Shown: positions 1 to 11,160, counted from the stretch's first letter. The stretch is 64,000 bases of DNA from Doris montereyensis (GCA_037039925.1 JAXRKP010000579.1:127501-191500); one strand, 5' to 3'. The notes: a model not told the origin generated them from the letters alone. Translations and numbers: made by a program.

Positions 1-415
1 CTTTTACCTTGGGCTTCAGCACTATACTTCTTCTTCTTCTTCTTCTTCGATCTCTATAGCACTATACTGAATTAGCTATTCTATTGTCACTCATTCTGTT
101 TACATGCCCAAACCATCTGAGTTCATTTACTTCTATCTTAGTTTTTGTGCCATCTGCTTTGGTTTGATCTCTTATTGTTGTTTTTCTGATTTTGTCTCGT
201 TTAGTTTTCCCTCCTACTCTTCGTAGATATTTCATTTCAACTGCCTGTACTCTACTATATTCCCTACTGTTAGTAGGGTCCAGATTTCACTGCCATAGAG
301 GAGAGTAGGACAATAAACTGTGTTGTATACTGTCATTTTTGTTGTTGTTGACAATTCTTGTTTACCTACAAATGTCTTTCCTAGATGGTTATATATTGTC
401 ATTGGTTTTTGAATT
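1..415 (-). mobile_element. LINE reverse transcriptase C-terminal fragment
   Basis: Read on the minus strand, this encodes the region after the RT catalytic core that many non-LTR retrotransposons share. It shows a block ending PTLLYGSEIWT and, about 40 residues later, an EMKYLRRVGGKTKRDKIR-like stretch followed by LRWFGHVNRM. Frame changes and stops show that it is a dead copy. The same block recurs on the minus strand near 44.3-44.5 kb, and related RT sequence lies at 20.3-23.3 kb. An internal (CTT)n stretch sits at about 29-48. Confidence 0.8.
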
Positions 416-877
416 CACATCCAAGCATTCTGATTGGATAAAAATCATGAACCACAGAACTAGCTACCAGTCGCGTGAGTAGACCGCAAAGACGAGGCAA
501 CCTTGCCACGGGCCTGATGATCGAAAGCTGCCCTGAAGTGGTGACGACAGACATGTTTTTAAATTAAATTTTAATTCTTTTCTTTTCTTCTTACTTTACA
601 TCAAGGGTACCCGAAATAGTGGGCCTTTAATGAAGGGTAAAAACATTGCCAACCCTACCGGAATGCTGCTGGCCGGGTGTGACATGCTCAGCTATTTGGG
701 TAAGTCTCTCAGTCATCGGTATACGTTCATTGCGGTGACAAAAGCTAAAATGAGAGTTGTTGTCAGCTTTGCAAGAAAATTACCCCATTTTAAGGAGGCT
801 TGCCTGTAGCGAACCTGAAAGTTGTTTTTTCGCCGAGAAGCAAATCATCTTTTAAAAATGAAAAGGATTTCCTGATA
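416..877. other. Unassigned sequence
   Basis: No coding exon, RNA gene or recognised repeat was found here. The short plus-strand ORF from 800 lacks any recognisable domain and runs into the MITE that starts at 878. Confidence 0.5.
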
Positions 878-1646
878 CAGTGGAACCTCTTCAATTGGGA
901 CCCTGGGAATCAGGAAACCCGGCCAATCGGGAAGAAATCTCAGGGAGCGGATTTCTTTTTACATGTTGTCTCTCTAAACAGGAAATGTCGGGGACAATTT
1001 TTCATGGGCTTGCACTGATTATCAATCATCACCATTTCCCCCATATTTAATTATTTCAACACATTCTTATTATCAAATTTGGTTTTGGAAAACGTGTTTG
1101 CAAAACATTGATGATTACAAATGCATAAGTGCTGCACGTGTTTTATCATTACATCCACCTACCTGGACGTAGGGGTACAGTGTCGCATGTGCCAGTTCAT
1201 GACGACCATAAGCCAGACACACCAGATATCCATTACAAAGGTGTCGCATGTGCCAGTTCACGAAAGCAGGCATCCAGCCAGTGCTTGACCGTCTGTGAGC
1301 GGTGTTGACACGGCGGGCGCTTGGAAAGCAGACTTGTTCACTGTCATAGTCTTCTATTGCCCGCCTAACCCGCCAATCACAAGGGTGGACACGCGAGGAG
1401 ATTTAGATTCATGATGCCTTCTCGATCTATCTACCGTCCAATGAAGATCGACTGTGAGTGTCAGTGATATATCTGATGAATGCCATCTTTGTTTTGATCA
1501 ACCGGTCCTGTGGCTACTTGTTCGTTTAATTCTGCATTTTACCACTCACAGAAGGGCTTAGGTACCTCAAACCGCTGAGGGACAGCCAAAATCCCTAGGT
1601 CCCTGGGAAATCGGGACGATTTTACAATCCACCAAGAGTTCCACTG
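878..1646. mobile_element. Tc1/mariner/pogo-like MITE with TA target duplication
   Basis: The left end reads TA|CAGTGGAACCTCTT and the right end is AAGAGTTCCACTG|TA. This gives terminal inverted repeats of about 14 bp with one mismatch or indel, flanked on both sides by TA. Subterminal GGGACC/CCCAGGG-type words also occur in inverted orientation. There is no transposase, so it would be a non-autonomous 769-bp element. CAGTGGAACCTCT-type ends are typical of pogo/Tigger-like transposons; the superfamily call is inference. Confidence 0.55.
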
Positions 1647-1857
1647 TAATAAAAAGAATAAAAGTCTATTTAGACAAACGGCATGAAAAGCAATGGTGCG
1701 AAATGCCAGCATGCCGTATGCCTAGAGAAATCGGGACTCTACTCCTAATTACCCCTGCGCTCAACTCTTAAGTATGGAACATTTAATTTACTGTTTCACT
1801 TTCTTTAAAGAACATAACATTGGACGTAGCATTTCAAAGGGCGGGGGGGGGGTGGGG

Positions 1858-2160
1858 ACTCGGTTGTCCAGAGGCAAGATGTCAGCCTCTCAACCAAAAG
1901 GTAGAGGGTTCGAGCCCGCCAACGGTTGAACAAATTTCTCGAGTTTTTTTAAAATCAAAATCTAATCCCCCCCCGGTTCAGGTAGGTAGATCGACTCCTA
2001 GTCCGATCGGAGACGGACGATAAAAAGGGAGGTCCCGTGTGCGGATCACAACTCTCTGTGCACGGTAAAGACCCCTTGGCTGTTTATAGGGCGGTCTGGG
2101 CAAAATTAAATCCTACCCAAACCCCCCCGAGATCACCTTAGTTGTGGATGGGGGTAAAAT
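1858..2160 (+). mobile_element. SINE family B (tRNA-headed), near full length
   Basis: A tRNA-like head carries a box-B-type GGTTCGAGCCC at about 1908. The body includes a GATCGACTCCTAGTCCGAT-like segment, a CTCTGTGCACGGTAAAGACC segment and a GGCTGTTTATAGGGC segment, ending near GTTGTGGATGGGGGT. Other copies are at 12990-13105, 34855-34930, 43045-43175, 52125-52310 and, reversed, 57140-57440. The family name is local to this annotation. Confidence 0.75.
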
Positions 2161-2444
2161 GAAGTCAAACAAATCAACTAAACACAACAAATAAAAAAGC
2201 ATTTCAAGGATGTGGACCCAAGCCCGGCATCCATGGTGTTTAGAGACTAAAAAAACGTTTTCCCACAATTTTGTTTTTAAAATTTCATTCTCTTCCCCAG
2301 CCATGGGATGCACTCAAAAATGATCAGAGAATCAGTGATGACGGTTCTAACTGACCAACAGGTAAAGGTTGTTGATGTGAACGTTAAGACAGGGGAGGGG
2401 AAGTTTGGGAAATTGAGCTAACGTAAAAATAACACTCATATTCA

Positions 2445-2760
2445 TCAACAATAATAATGATAATCATTACGATCAGGATAATAATAATGATAATTATAAT
2501 AATGATCATTATTACGATGAGGATAATAATATTGATAATCATAATAATGATAATTATTACGATGAGGATAATAATATTGATAATTATAATAATGATAATT
2601 ATTACGATGAGGATAATAATATTGATAATTATAACAATGATAATTATTACGATGAGGATAATAATATTGATAATTATAATAATGATAATTATTACGATGA
2701 GGATAATAATATTGATAATTATTACGATGAGGATAATAATATTGATAAATTACAATAATG
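2445..2760. repeat. 45-bp AT-rich minisatellite
   Basis: GATGAGGATAATAATATT recurs at a period of 45 bp (start positions about 2516, 2561, 2606, 2651, 2696), with a last spacing of 30. Because 45 is a multiple of three and stop codons are rare in the unit, both strands carry long spurious open frames. Confidence 0.9.
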
Positions 2761-3063
2761 ATTATAATAAGGGAGTGGTGGTTATCAGTGCCTGCAAAAA
2801 CCTGACTGAGAGAAATTTTAATCGTTTTTGCCCTTACATATCTGAATGTTAAATGGGATAACTCTTCATTGAATCCTGTGGTGATTGTGGTATGTCTTGG
2901 GTGCATGGTGATTGTGTTATGTCTTGAGTTGAATGAGGATATTTGTGTCTATATGTCTGCACATGCCTTGAAAGAAAGTTGCCATTTACACACCTTGATA
3001 CATCTTATCTGATATATTTACATGAAATTTTTTACTTTATTTTATTTTAAAAAAGAAAGAAAA

Positions 3064-3225
3064 AAAGTAAAAAAGTTCCTTCAAGGCCCTTAAGGCCCAT
3101 AGAGCCGGAGCTTATCCCGGTTTCTATAGCGGGAAGTGGAACAAGTGACAATAATCACCCTGGCCAGGACGCTAGTCTGACGCAGGTTTTTTGACTCCCA
3201 AAGCTAGTGCTTGTACCCATTTGCA
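3064..3225 (-). mobile_element. SINE family A, 3' part, inverted
   Basis: This matches the 3' half of the SINE at 34943-35246 in reverse orientation, with shared words such as CCAGGACGCTAGTCTGACGC and GCTTGTACCCATTTGCA. It is truncated before the tRNA-like head, and its truncation point lies about 20 bp upstream of the acceptor of the exon at 3248. Confidence 0.85.
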
Positions 3226-3247
3226 ATTATTTTTTTATCTGTCGAAG

Positions 3248-3340
3248 ATCGAGCCGCCGGATATTGGTGGGAATGCGACCACGACCGAAGTTGTCCATGC
3301 CATCATAGAAGACATCAAACCAAAAACTCTGGCATGGTGA
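3248..3340 (+). CDS. Terminal exon of an isocitrate/isopropylmalate dehydrogenase-family gene
   Basis: An acceptor AG at 3246-3247 follows a T-rich tract. The next 30 codons begin IEPPDIGGNATTTEVVHAII and end KPKTLAW before TGA at 3338-3340. The DIGG-x-ATTTEV motif followed by an amphipathic helix is the conserved C-terminus of the isocitrate/3-isopropylmalate/tartrate dehydrogenase family (for example the D[ILM]GG-x-TTT block of IDH3 subunits), which decarboxylates a 2-hydroxyacid with NAD(P). Family members normally end soon after this helix, so the TGA is read as the true stop. The bases around it (ATG|GTGAGT) also fit a splice donor, so an internal exon is possible. No upstream exon of the same gene was found in the window. 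Confidence 0.65.
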   Translation: MEPPDIGGNATTTEVVHAIIEDIKPKTLAW

Positions 3341-3521
3341 GTTGAACTCCGTACAAATTGTTCAGTTCGTATTTAATGCCTGAAATCTGCTTATTTTATT
3401 TATTGTTTGGATTACAGGTTACTCATTTTTGCTTTTCTCTGCACTACTTTTTTTGTCTCTCCGATACCATGATATATGATATATTGGTTTTTATAACCGT
3501 AAAACTAAAAAGCACATTTAA

Positions 3522-3527
3522 AATAAA
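3522..3527 (+). promoter_or_regulatory. Possible polyadenylation signal AATAAA
   Basis: The canonical AATAAA lies 182 bp after the stop of the dehydrogenase-like exon and is followed by T-rich sequence. It is the first such hexamer downstream. In DNA this AT-rich the motif is common by chance. Confidence 0.35.
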
Positions 3528-3529
3528 AT

Positions 3530-4640
3530 TATTTATATCGTTTAACATTTCAACTTTATTTCCTTGACATTCTTAATGAAATGTACAAACTCTTCCTTGT
3601 TTTTCCATCCCTGCTGACAAATCTTTTTCTTTGCATTTTTATTGAATATATATACGTACATTGTTAGACCTTTTTCTTTAAAAAATAACAACATATATAA
3701 TAATGCTGTTGATTTACTGAACATATTAACTCAATTCTGACCATGCAGTCGAGCGTTTTGATGATGAAAAGAAATTTACTGACCCATTTCTACCACTGTT
3801 TAGGAAAGTTGCTACGGCATGATTTTGACATCAGTCGAACTTTAGAAATTTTTGGGTTGGTTTTTTTGTAAGTATTTCATTTTTTGTGCCTCTGCTTGTC
3901 TAATAATGATTATCCACGCAAATTTTTGTTTTTCTCTTCTGATTTTATTCATCCCAATTACAGATATAATATATAACTATAACATTTACTAACATCCCAC
4001 TACAAAAAAAGTAGTCGTGCACTGTACCACCAATCCTCTAATAATTGCTCATGCATATATTTCTTAATAGCTTGACAAGAGTCTCTAAGAACTCATGCCC
4101 TCTATAACTTTTTGCATTGAATTGACTGTTGTGCATGGATTTACTTATAGCCAGACCCTTGCTTGAAGCCAATTCAGGTGCGTCAACCCAGTTAGGGCAA
4201 TTTTTGTAAAATTTCACTTTTTCGTTGATGGGCAAGGTAAGAACCGTTACAGAAATGTTAGTAATATTTTGCAGATTCATCTCTTAACCCCATTACACTC
4301 TACTATTAAGCAGTCAGACAGGAAGCCTTCTCCCAGAGCCTAATCAAAGGGAAATAATTCTGTCCTAAATATGACCCGTAATTTTTCAAATTTTGATTTC
4401 ACGCGCTTCCCATTGATCAATTTGATTTATTTTGAATTTAAGAAATACACAAATGCTTAAAACTTTCACATGAGTACAAACATTCACAACATTAAACAAA
4501 CACAACACTGAAAATTATTGTCGTTTGACGTACTCTACAACCCACGAGTGTATGAATCTAAGAATTTTAAGGCCATGCTTGCAAAAACAGGCCAACAAAC
4601 TAAATTCTATAACTCTGAAAAATTTTGGTCCCATTTCCAT
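3530..4640. other. AT-rich spacer, no gene seen
   Basis: Long A/T runs, with no exon having conserved protein sequence on either strand. Short ORFs at 3358-3567, 3542-3724 and 4038-4280 have no recognisable domain and low-complexity composition. Confidence 0.5.
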
Positions 4641-4850
4641 GGGGTGAAAACGAAAGGCACGCTCAAAATCATCTCGGGAACGAGATTCAACTCCGAGATC
4701 CCGCGAAGATCGCGACCTACAGTTTCGTTTTGTGTACTTTCGTTACTGGGCCCCAGCAGAGCAGCTGAGCGGCAGCTTTTGTGCGTGTGTCAAGGTGGAG
4801 ACGGGATTGAATTTAACAGGGGCTCTCTGGTGTGTTAGAGGGTATAATTT
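4640..4850. other. CpG-containing patch with hairpin
   Basis: Unlike its AT-rich surroundings, this stretch has clustered CpG dinucleotides (ACGAGAT, CCCGCGAAGATCGCGACC) and an inverted repeat ATCTCGG/CCGAGAT at about 4673-4702 enclosing CTCGGGAACGAG. A 106-codon frame (4518-4838) crosses it but matches no family. It might be a promoter, an untranslated first exon or another repeat; nothing decides between these. Confidence 0.3.
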
Positions 4851-5106
4851 GGGATTTGGGGGGGGGGGGGGGGGTATCCAGATAAAAGACTCTAACAAGA
4901 TTTTATTATGACGAGTGCTATATTGATATTATATATACTGTAAAACTCTTTGCTTTGGGAGCCATGGATATGAAACTAGCTTCCGTTTTGTGTTCACCAA
5001 GTAAACTCTGTGACTTGATCTTCTTTCCTCCTGTGAATCATAGCCTCTACTAGTGGAGTGGCTTGTAAGGTGATTATTATTCACTCATTTATGTAACACA
5101 AGAAAA

Positions 5107-5402
5107 GAAAAATGCAACACCCCTGGTGTAGTTTCAATGGAGTAGTCATCTCTTCTTTATCATTACATGTTGTGATTTGTCAAAAATGCAACACCTCTGG
5201 TGTAGTTTCAATGGAGTAGTCATCTCTTCTTTATCGTTACATGTTGTGATTTGTCAAAAATGCAACACCCCTGGTGTAGTTTCAATGGAGTGGTCATTTC
5301 TTCTTTATCATTACATATTGGGATTTGTCAAAAATGCAACACCCCTGGTGTAGTTTCAATAGAGTGGTCATCTCTTCTTTATCATTACATGTTGTGATTT
5401 GT
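5107..5402. repeat. 74-bp tandem repeat, four copies
   Basis: ATGCAACACC recurs at 5112, 5186, 5260 and 5334. The copies differ at only a few positions (CCCCTGG/CCTCTGG, AGTAGTC/AGTGGTC), so the expansion is fairly recent. Confidence 0.95.
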
Positions 5403-5440
5403 AATGGCGGGTAGATATTATTGTGACGACCTGTCTACAT

Positions 5441-5836
5441 CATAGCTGCCAACTAATAATGCAAAATGAAACGACAGTAGAAAATGTATTGAATATGAGG
5501 GTTTTTTTTCGGCTTTGAGTCCCCCAGTTTATTATTAACCTTGAGAAGTATGTATATAAGGAGGATTAACCATATTTTAAAAAAATTGTTTTTAAAAATC
5601 TTAAGTTAACGGCAGAAACTCCAGGCTCGGGAGTGGCTGTGGGGAAAATCTTGAGATGCCATTCTGAGCTCGCGAAACTACTGTTGTATGTTGCCAGAAA
5701 AAACAGCTGTCGGTGAACTTTTTGTTATTTACCTTAAAGGGGTTAATCCAAGTTAAATTATCAATGTTTTCTGGAATGTAAGGGGCCACCATGTGGGTTA
5801 GGCATACTTTTGGATTTCAAGAGGTTGGCAGCTATG
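5441..5836. mobile_element. 396-bp MITE with perfect 13-bp TIRs
   Basis: CATAGCTGCCAAC at 5441-5453 is the exact reverse complement of GTTGGCAGCTATG at 5824-5836. The interior is non-coding. A second, diverged copy beginning GTGCTGCCAACTA is at 10702-11160; both share the order TTTTTT-rich, GAGTC, TTAA-rich, GGCAGAGACTC-like and GAGATGCCATT-like segments. No clear target duplication was found, so the superfamily is unknown. Confidence 0.75.
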
Positions 5837-5839
5837 TTA

Positions 5840-6525
5840 TGTACATATAACACGCGCATGACTACTTCTCTTCTTGTTAATGTTCGTAAACTACGCACTG
5901 ACATATAGATAGATGTATTTGTTGACTGTAGTTTCGTCTACCCTATGAAATACAAAATCAGACCACAGTAGATCAAAGTCAAACTAGGTTTAAAAAAAAA
6001 CAAACACCCTTTCTGCAAAGCTGTCAAATTTGTTTTTGTGATATATTATTATTCAACTCCATCCGGTGTAGCGGGCCATTCTTGTCATTTTTTTCGACAG
6101 ATTTACTTCTTTCTTTTTTTTTTTTTTCTTTTTTTAATGATAAACTTTTGTTCATGTATTTTGTGTATGAATAACTTTAGCGCTAGTAGCACGTAGGCCG
6201 TACCTGTCTACTCCTTTCCTGTGGTGCCTGGTTGGTGGTGGCTGCTGGTACTCGTAGGTCACACACTCCTTTCCTCTCACTCTTTCGCTTGTCTTTCGTT
6301 TCGCTGTTTCCTCTTATTATTTACCTATTATAGCTAAAACCCAAAGGTAAGGAAAAGACCAAAGAGGCAGACCTGGGAGAAAGTGGAGAGAAGATTTAGA
6401 AAGGGGCACTATAACAAAGTGAAATCCAACCTTCACAGAAGGAAACAGAAAATGTTAGGACGGCAGCCGTTTCTGGCATCTAATGAAGAAAAATCCGTGA
6501 AGAAAGCTGTTTCCTCTTAAGGGAA
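5840..6525. other. Spacer with dispersed repeat R2 fragment
   Basis: Mostly AT-rich and unassigned. About 6190-6320 contains a recurring element (CTACTCCTTTCCT, TGGTTGGTGGTGGCTGCT, CTCTTTCGCTTGTCTTTC, GCTGTTTCCTC). Related copies are at 15105-15225, 48262-48370 and, inverted and short, 52385-52442. Its type is unknown. Confidence 0.5.
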
Positions 6526-6529
6526 GGTA

Positions 6530-6755
6530 CTTCACTCTTCTCTCTTCATTTGACTCAGGTGGGAATGAGTACCCAGCTATAGGTAGAGGAAGATCTTGTC
6601 AGAGCGTTGGTATGAAAAGCTTAACAGGCTTGTGTACTACTGTATGCTCCCCTAGAGTTGAGAAGGTCTTTGAGTGAAGAAATTGGCTGCCGGGGGATAA
6701 GTGATGTGCAGTCGGTGAGCCTGCTGTTGTGCGGGGATACGGACTATAAAGCCAG
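6530..6755 (+). mobile_element. SINE family C, 3' portion
   Basis: Shares a long body (GAATGAGTACCCAGCTATAGG, AACAGGCTTGTG, GGGGGATAAGTGATGT, CAGTCGGTGAGCCTGC, TGCGGGGATA) with copies at 29925-30165 (+), 18548-18850 (-) and 46790-47110 (-). The last two keep a tRNA-like head with a box-B-like GGTTCAAACCCC; this copy is 5' truncated. Confidence 0.7.
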
Positions 6756-6759
6756 CTTT

Positions 6760-7550
6760 ATCCGTCTTTTTATTCTCCCTGAAATCACTGCATATAGTGG
6801 AGGGGTAAATTTCAATGAAAAAGACACAAAAAAACCAGACACCTTTCCTGTATGTCGCTGTTTTGGCTCTTTCTGGATCCCCGGATTTCCTGTCTCCGTG
6901 TCGGTGTGCTTTGGCATGAACTGATTGACCAGAGCAATTATGGTTCTTTTCTACCCCGGAAATTCGTTAGTATTTGTGTGCAGATATATTTATATTTTTT
7001 CTTAAATTTTTGTTGTTTTTTTGTTTTTGTATTTGTTTTCGTTTTGCAGATGAAAATCATAATCCAATCCCACATTAACTAGATCTAATAGTATATATGT
7101 GGTTTAAACAGAAGAGTGCATGTTTTTTCATGGCCCGTTGAACCATGGAACTGGCAGAGATCATATGCTACAGTGTTTATTTATTTGTTTGTTTGTTTGT
7201 TTGTTTGTATGTTTCTTTCTTTCTGTCTGTTTGGTGGATTGATTAAAAAATAAAATTATTAATAATTTATTTATTTATTATATATTTATTTATTTATATA
7301 TTTATTTATTTATTTGTTCATTCATTCATTTATTCAATTCCGTAGCATCCTTTTGCTGTTTTTGTTTGTGTGTATTGTTTCGAAAATCTTATTATCACAA
7401 AAAATCTTTCAACTTTTGCATGAAACCTTTTTTGTTGTAATGTAAAGAGATTGTGATAGATACCCAGACACCTTCATCACAAAGTACCTGTGTGATACGA
7501 AGCTTACTTTATTAAATTATGTTGCAAATATTTCTCTCACTAGTTGTTTT
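6760..7550. other. AT-rich spacer with simple repeats
   Basis: Contains (GTTT)n at about 7176-7212 and (ATTT)n at about 7255-7330. The ORFs at 6658-6924 and 6852-7082 overlap SINE C and poly-T sequence and show no domain. Confidence 0.5.
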
Positions 7551-7554
7551 GACG

Positions 7555-8340
7555 GCGGTTTTGTATGAATAGAATCAGTTAATCAGTAACTCGTATTTTT
7601 CACCTTTTTCGTAGCCGTACTCCTTTTACTAGTTAAAGAGTTAACAGATTGATTTTTTTATGAATATAATCAGTTAATCAGTAACTTGCATTTTTCGCCT
7701 TTTAACTTGCCGTTTTGCAGCATGCTTCTGTTACTAGTTAAAGTCAGATTGATTTTGTACAGATTGATTTTTTGCCTGTATGAATAGAGTTAACAGATCA
7801 GTTAATCAGTAACTTGCATTTTTCAACGTTTTGCAGCCATGCTTCTGTTATTAGTTAAAAAGTCAACAGATTGATTTTGTATGAATAGAATCAGTTAATC
7901 AGTAACTTGCATTTTTCGCCTTTTTGCCGCCATGCTTCTGTTACTAGTTAAAGAGTTAACAGATTGATTTTGTATGAATATAATCAGTTGATCAGTAACT
8001 CGCCTTTATATTCTTTCACATGATGTACTGTTTTTTCTCTCATAAATTATTTTATAGTTGATTTTGTAGGCATTTAATCAGTTACCTTCATTTTTTGTTT
8101 TTTTTAACATGATCAATTGTGCATTTCTCGTGAATTTATTTATAGTTGATTTTGTATGCATTTAATCAGTTTTTGTTTGCATTTAATCAGTACTTGCATT
8201 TTTAGTCTTTCACACAATTGTCATATTGTGCTTCTTTCATGAATTTAAAAACAAATTATTTTAGCTACTCTTCTTTGCATATATTTCTAACCAGTAACTT
8301 GCATTTGTTATGCTTCTACTGTCTCGCAGCCATGCTTCCT
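7555..8340. repeat. Degenerate ~95-100-bp tandem repeat
   Basis: CAGTTAATCAGTAACT followed by GCATTTTTCGCCTTTT, GCCATGCTTCTGTTACTAG and TTAAAGAGTTAACAGATTG recurs at roughly 7575, 7672, 7798, 7896 and 7985. It then decays into shorter, more diverged units to about 8340. Divergence rises toward the 3' side. Confidence 0.8.
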
Positions 8341-8639
8341 TCACTACCTATTACGGAGTCAATGATTGACTTTGTGTGAAGAATATCATCTGCCAACTCG
8401 CTTTTATTTTATTTTTCTTCTTTCTTCTTTCATACAGCCAAGGTTTTTAAGGCTGACACAAAAGGTATCATCATCAGATGTAGAACTTACTACACTTTGA
8501 CGTTGAATGGTTTCCTAATCTCCTTCCTTTTCATCCTGGTGGGGTCGGGTCGTAGCTTTGATTTTTTTTTCCTTCTGTTGTACACTGTTGGTGCTTCATT
8601 GTGAGTGTATTATTGTTTCCGCCTTCTATACCTTATAGG

Positions 8640-9105
8640 GCATGGTTGTGTATATACATTGTACAACTGTATATATATCTCTCTAAACACAGCTGGACAT
8701 CTTTAACTTTGACCGCTTATAACTCAGGAACCACCGCACCCACAGCCTCCATTTTTCGCGTGTAGATTTCAAAATAGCCTGCTTTAGGTTCTTCATCTTA
8801 ACGAATAAACTCTTGGATCGAATCAATGTTTGAATTGGTTGGAAAAAGATTGTTATACCTGCGATCTGCGAAATTGTTACCAGATCTACTAATTTCTAGA
8901 TAGCCGGTCATTACAATAAAAAGTCAGCTTAACTTCAGTATCGAGTACTATGTAAAAAGCCTGCATCAAGTACCTATTTGATTTAATAATCGTATTTGAT
9001 ATCACCCGTAACCGATACACTAGTTTCTGAGTTAACCGCAGTCAAAATTCAAGAGACCCAGCTTTGTAATAAAGAGAAATCATAATCCAATGTTATTTAT
9101 CGGCA
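8640..9105. repeat. Dispersed repeat R1, copy 1
   Basis: About 400 bp shared with 16325-16715 and partly with 49515-49690. Shared words include CCCACAGCCTCCAT, GCCTGCTTTAGGTTCTT, CAGTATCGAGTACTA, GATATCACCCGTA and GAGACCCAGCTTT. It is non-coding. The 49.5-kb copy lies directly after a tRNA-like segment, so R1 may be the body of another SINE family. Confidence 0.75.
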
Positions 9106-9182
9106 TGCTTGTGTGTGTATATATTTTTTTTTTTTAATTTTTATATGTGCTCTGTGTACATATAATATTATTTATATTTATG

Positions 9183-9187
<5 letters not shown>

Positions 9188-9255
<68 letters not shown>

Positions 9256-9378
9256 TATGTGTATATATGGCCCATTGGGAAATATGTTCCAGGGGATTAT
9301 CTATCTTTGAAGTCATCATGCACTTGCAGTGCTATCTCAACTATGTGGTAGCTCTGGCATGTGGTTCAGTGTAGTTTG

Positions 9379-9444
<66 letters not shown>
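9188..9444. repeat. Two (TA)n microsatellites
   Basis: Pure (TA)n runs at about 9188-9248 and 9386-9444 are separated by about 140 bp of unique sequence. Perfect alternating TA of this length can extrude cruciforms and is prone to length error in assemblies. Confidence 0.95.
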
Positions 9445-9447
<3 letters not shown>

Positions 9448-9824
9448 GTAATTTTTATTTTTGTGGTTTATTTATTTATACAAGTTTTGGTGGGGTTTTT
9501 TATGAGTAGAGCTAGATTGTTTTCGTTTTCTTGCATGTTCATGTACTGTTTGTGGATTTCTTTTATTTGTGTGATATTTAAGAAAACAATTTCTTCTTTT
9601 CCCCCTTATCATTTTGGTGTTTTGGCTTACTAATACTAATAACTGCATGTACCTTACTTTGTGATACTGACACTATATATTTTGCTTCATTGTCTGTCAT
9701 TTGGCTTGCAATCTTCTCGTCCAATTCTAACACACAGGGTGTAAGGCACAAAGCAGGATTTTTGTGGTGTGGCTTTCATGGTAATGGCAACTTTGCAACA
9801 ACAATCTAAAAAACAACCCACCAT

Positions 9825-10610
9825 TTTTGTTTGGAGTTTTTCTTATTGGTGGATTTTATTGTTTTTATTGAAGGAATAATTTGTGTATTGAACACATAGT
9901 TTGTGTATTGAATACATTTTTTGTTTATTGATTGCACAGTTTGTTTATTGAACCCATTTTTTGTTTGGAGTTTTTCTCATTGGTGGATTTTATTTATTGT
10001 TTTTATTGAAGGAATAATTTGTGTATTGAATACATAATTTGTGTATTGAACACATTTTTTGTTTATTGATTGCACAGTTTGTTTATTGACCCCATTTTTT
10101 GTTTATTGATTGTTTATTGAACACATAGTTTGTGTATTGAACACATAGTTTGTGTATTGAACACATAGTTTGTGTGTTGAACACATAGTTTGTGTATTGA
10201 ACACATAGTTTGTGTATTGAACACATAGTTTGTGTATTGAACACATAGTTTGTGTATTGAACACATAGTTTGTGTATTGAACACATAGTTTGTGTGTTGA
10301 ACACATAGTTTGTGTATTGAACACATAGTTTGTGTATTGAACACATAGTTTGTGTATTGAACACATAGTTTGTTTATTGAACACATAGTTTGTGTATTGA
10401 ACACATAGTTTGTGTATTGAACACATAGTTTGTGTATTGAACACATAGTTTGTGTGTTGAACACATAGTTTGTGTATTGAACACATAGTTTGTGTATTGA
10501 ACACATAGTTTGTGTATTGAACACATAGTTTGTTTATTGAACACATAGTTTGTTTATTGAACACATAGTTTGTGTATTGAACACATAGTTTGTGTATTGA
10601 AATGATTTTT
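9825..10610. repeat. 20-bp minisatellite with visible precursor block
   Basis: From about 10110 to 10600 the unit TGAACACATAGTTTGTGTAT repeats at exactly 20 bp, about 25 times, with TTTAT and GTGTTG variants. The 5' flank (9825-10110) contains two longer related blocks sharing GTTTGGAGTTTTTCTCATTG-like and GAAGGAATAATTTGTGTATT-like text about 130 bp apart. The open frames on the minus strand come from the repeat and are not proteins. Confidence 0.95.
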
Positions 10611-10701
10611 GTTTGCTGGTTGTTTAAGAATGTTTTTTGTTTATTTTTTTAAAGATATATATATTATTTTTTTTTAAATTTGGGAAAGAGAAAGAAACAG
10701 T

Positions 10702-11160
10702 GCTGCCAACTAGTGCGTAAAAAGAACACCATATTTAGTATGTTGTTTGGTTTTTTTTTTGAGTCGGTTAGTCTGTATTGATTTTCTTTAAAAAATACAT
10801 ATACAAGGGTTATTCTGTAATTTGTATTTTAAGAAAGTTTAAATCAATGGCAGAGACTCAGAGAGAGAGAGAGAGAAAGAGAGAGAGATGTGGGTGAAAG
10901 TCCGGAAACGCCATTTTGATTTGGCAAAACCACTGGCGCACTTCATACTTGGATGTCTATTTTAAGTGCCACGTGCACTGCATGGACTTCTATTATCACT
11001 ATCACATTCCATATTCCAATATCATCAGATGGTTGCTGTCAAGGAAACAAGACATTCTTGAGACTCAGTTTTGCCAGCAACATCAAACCTGCCCCTGCCC
11101 CTCCCCCAGAGAGATAGGGGCAAATCGAGCTTTGATATTGGGGGTAAAAAAATAAGAAGA
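10702..11160. mobile_element. Diverged copy of the 13-bp-TIR MITE
   Basis: Begins GTGCTGCCAACTA, like the left end of the element at 5441, and follows the same internal order. It has a (GA)n expansion at about 10859-10888. The right terminal repeat is not recognisable, so the copy is truncated or rearranged. The 79-codon ORF inside has no domain. Confidence 0.55.

Noticed and set aside
10083..10564. Minus-strand ORFs with FNTQTMCSIHKLCVQYTNYV repeats; looked like a cysteine-rich secreted repeat protein
   Set aside because: A 20-bp repeat read through three units gives the same 20-residue cycle in three staggered frames; no signal peptide or splice context.
9880..10610. Regular short repeats that might suggest a CRISPR array
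   Set aside because: Units are contiguous with no unique spacers, the genome is eukaryotic, and there are no cas genes. The other arrays in the window fail for the same reason.
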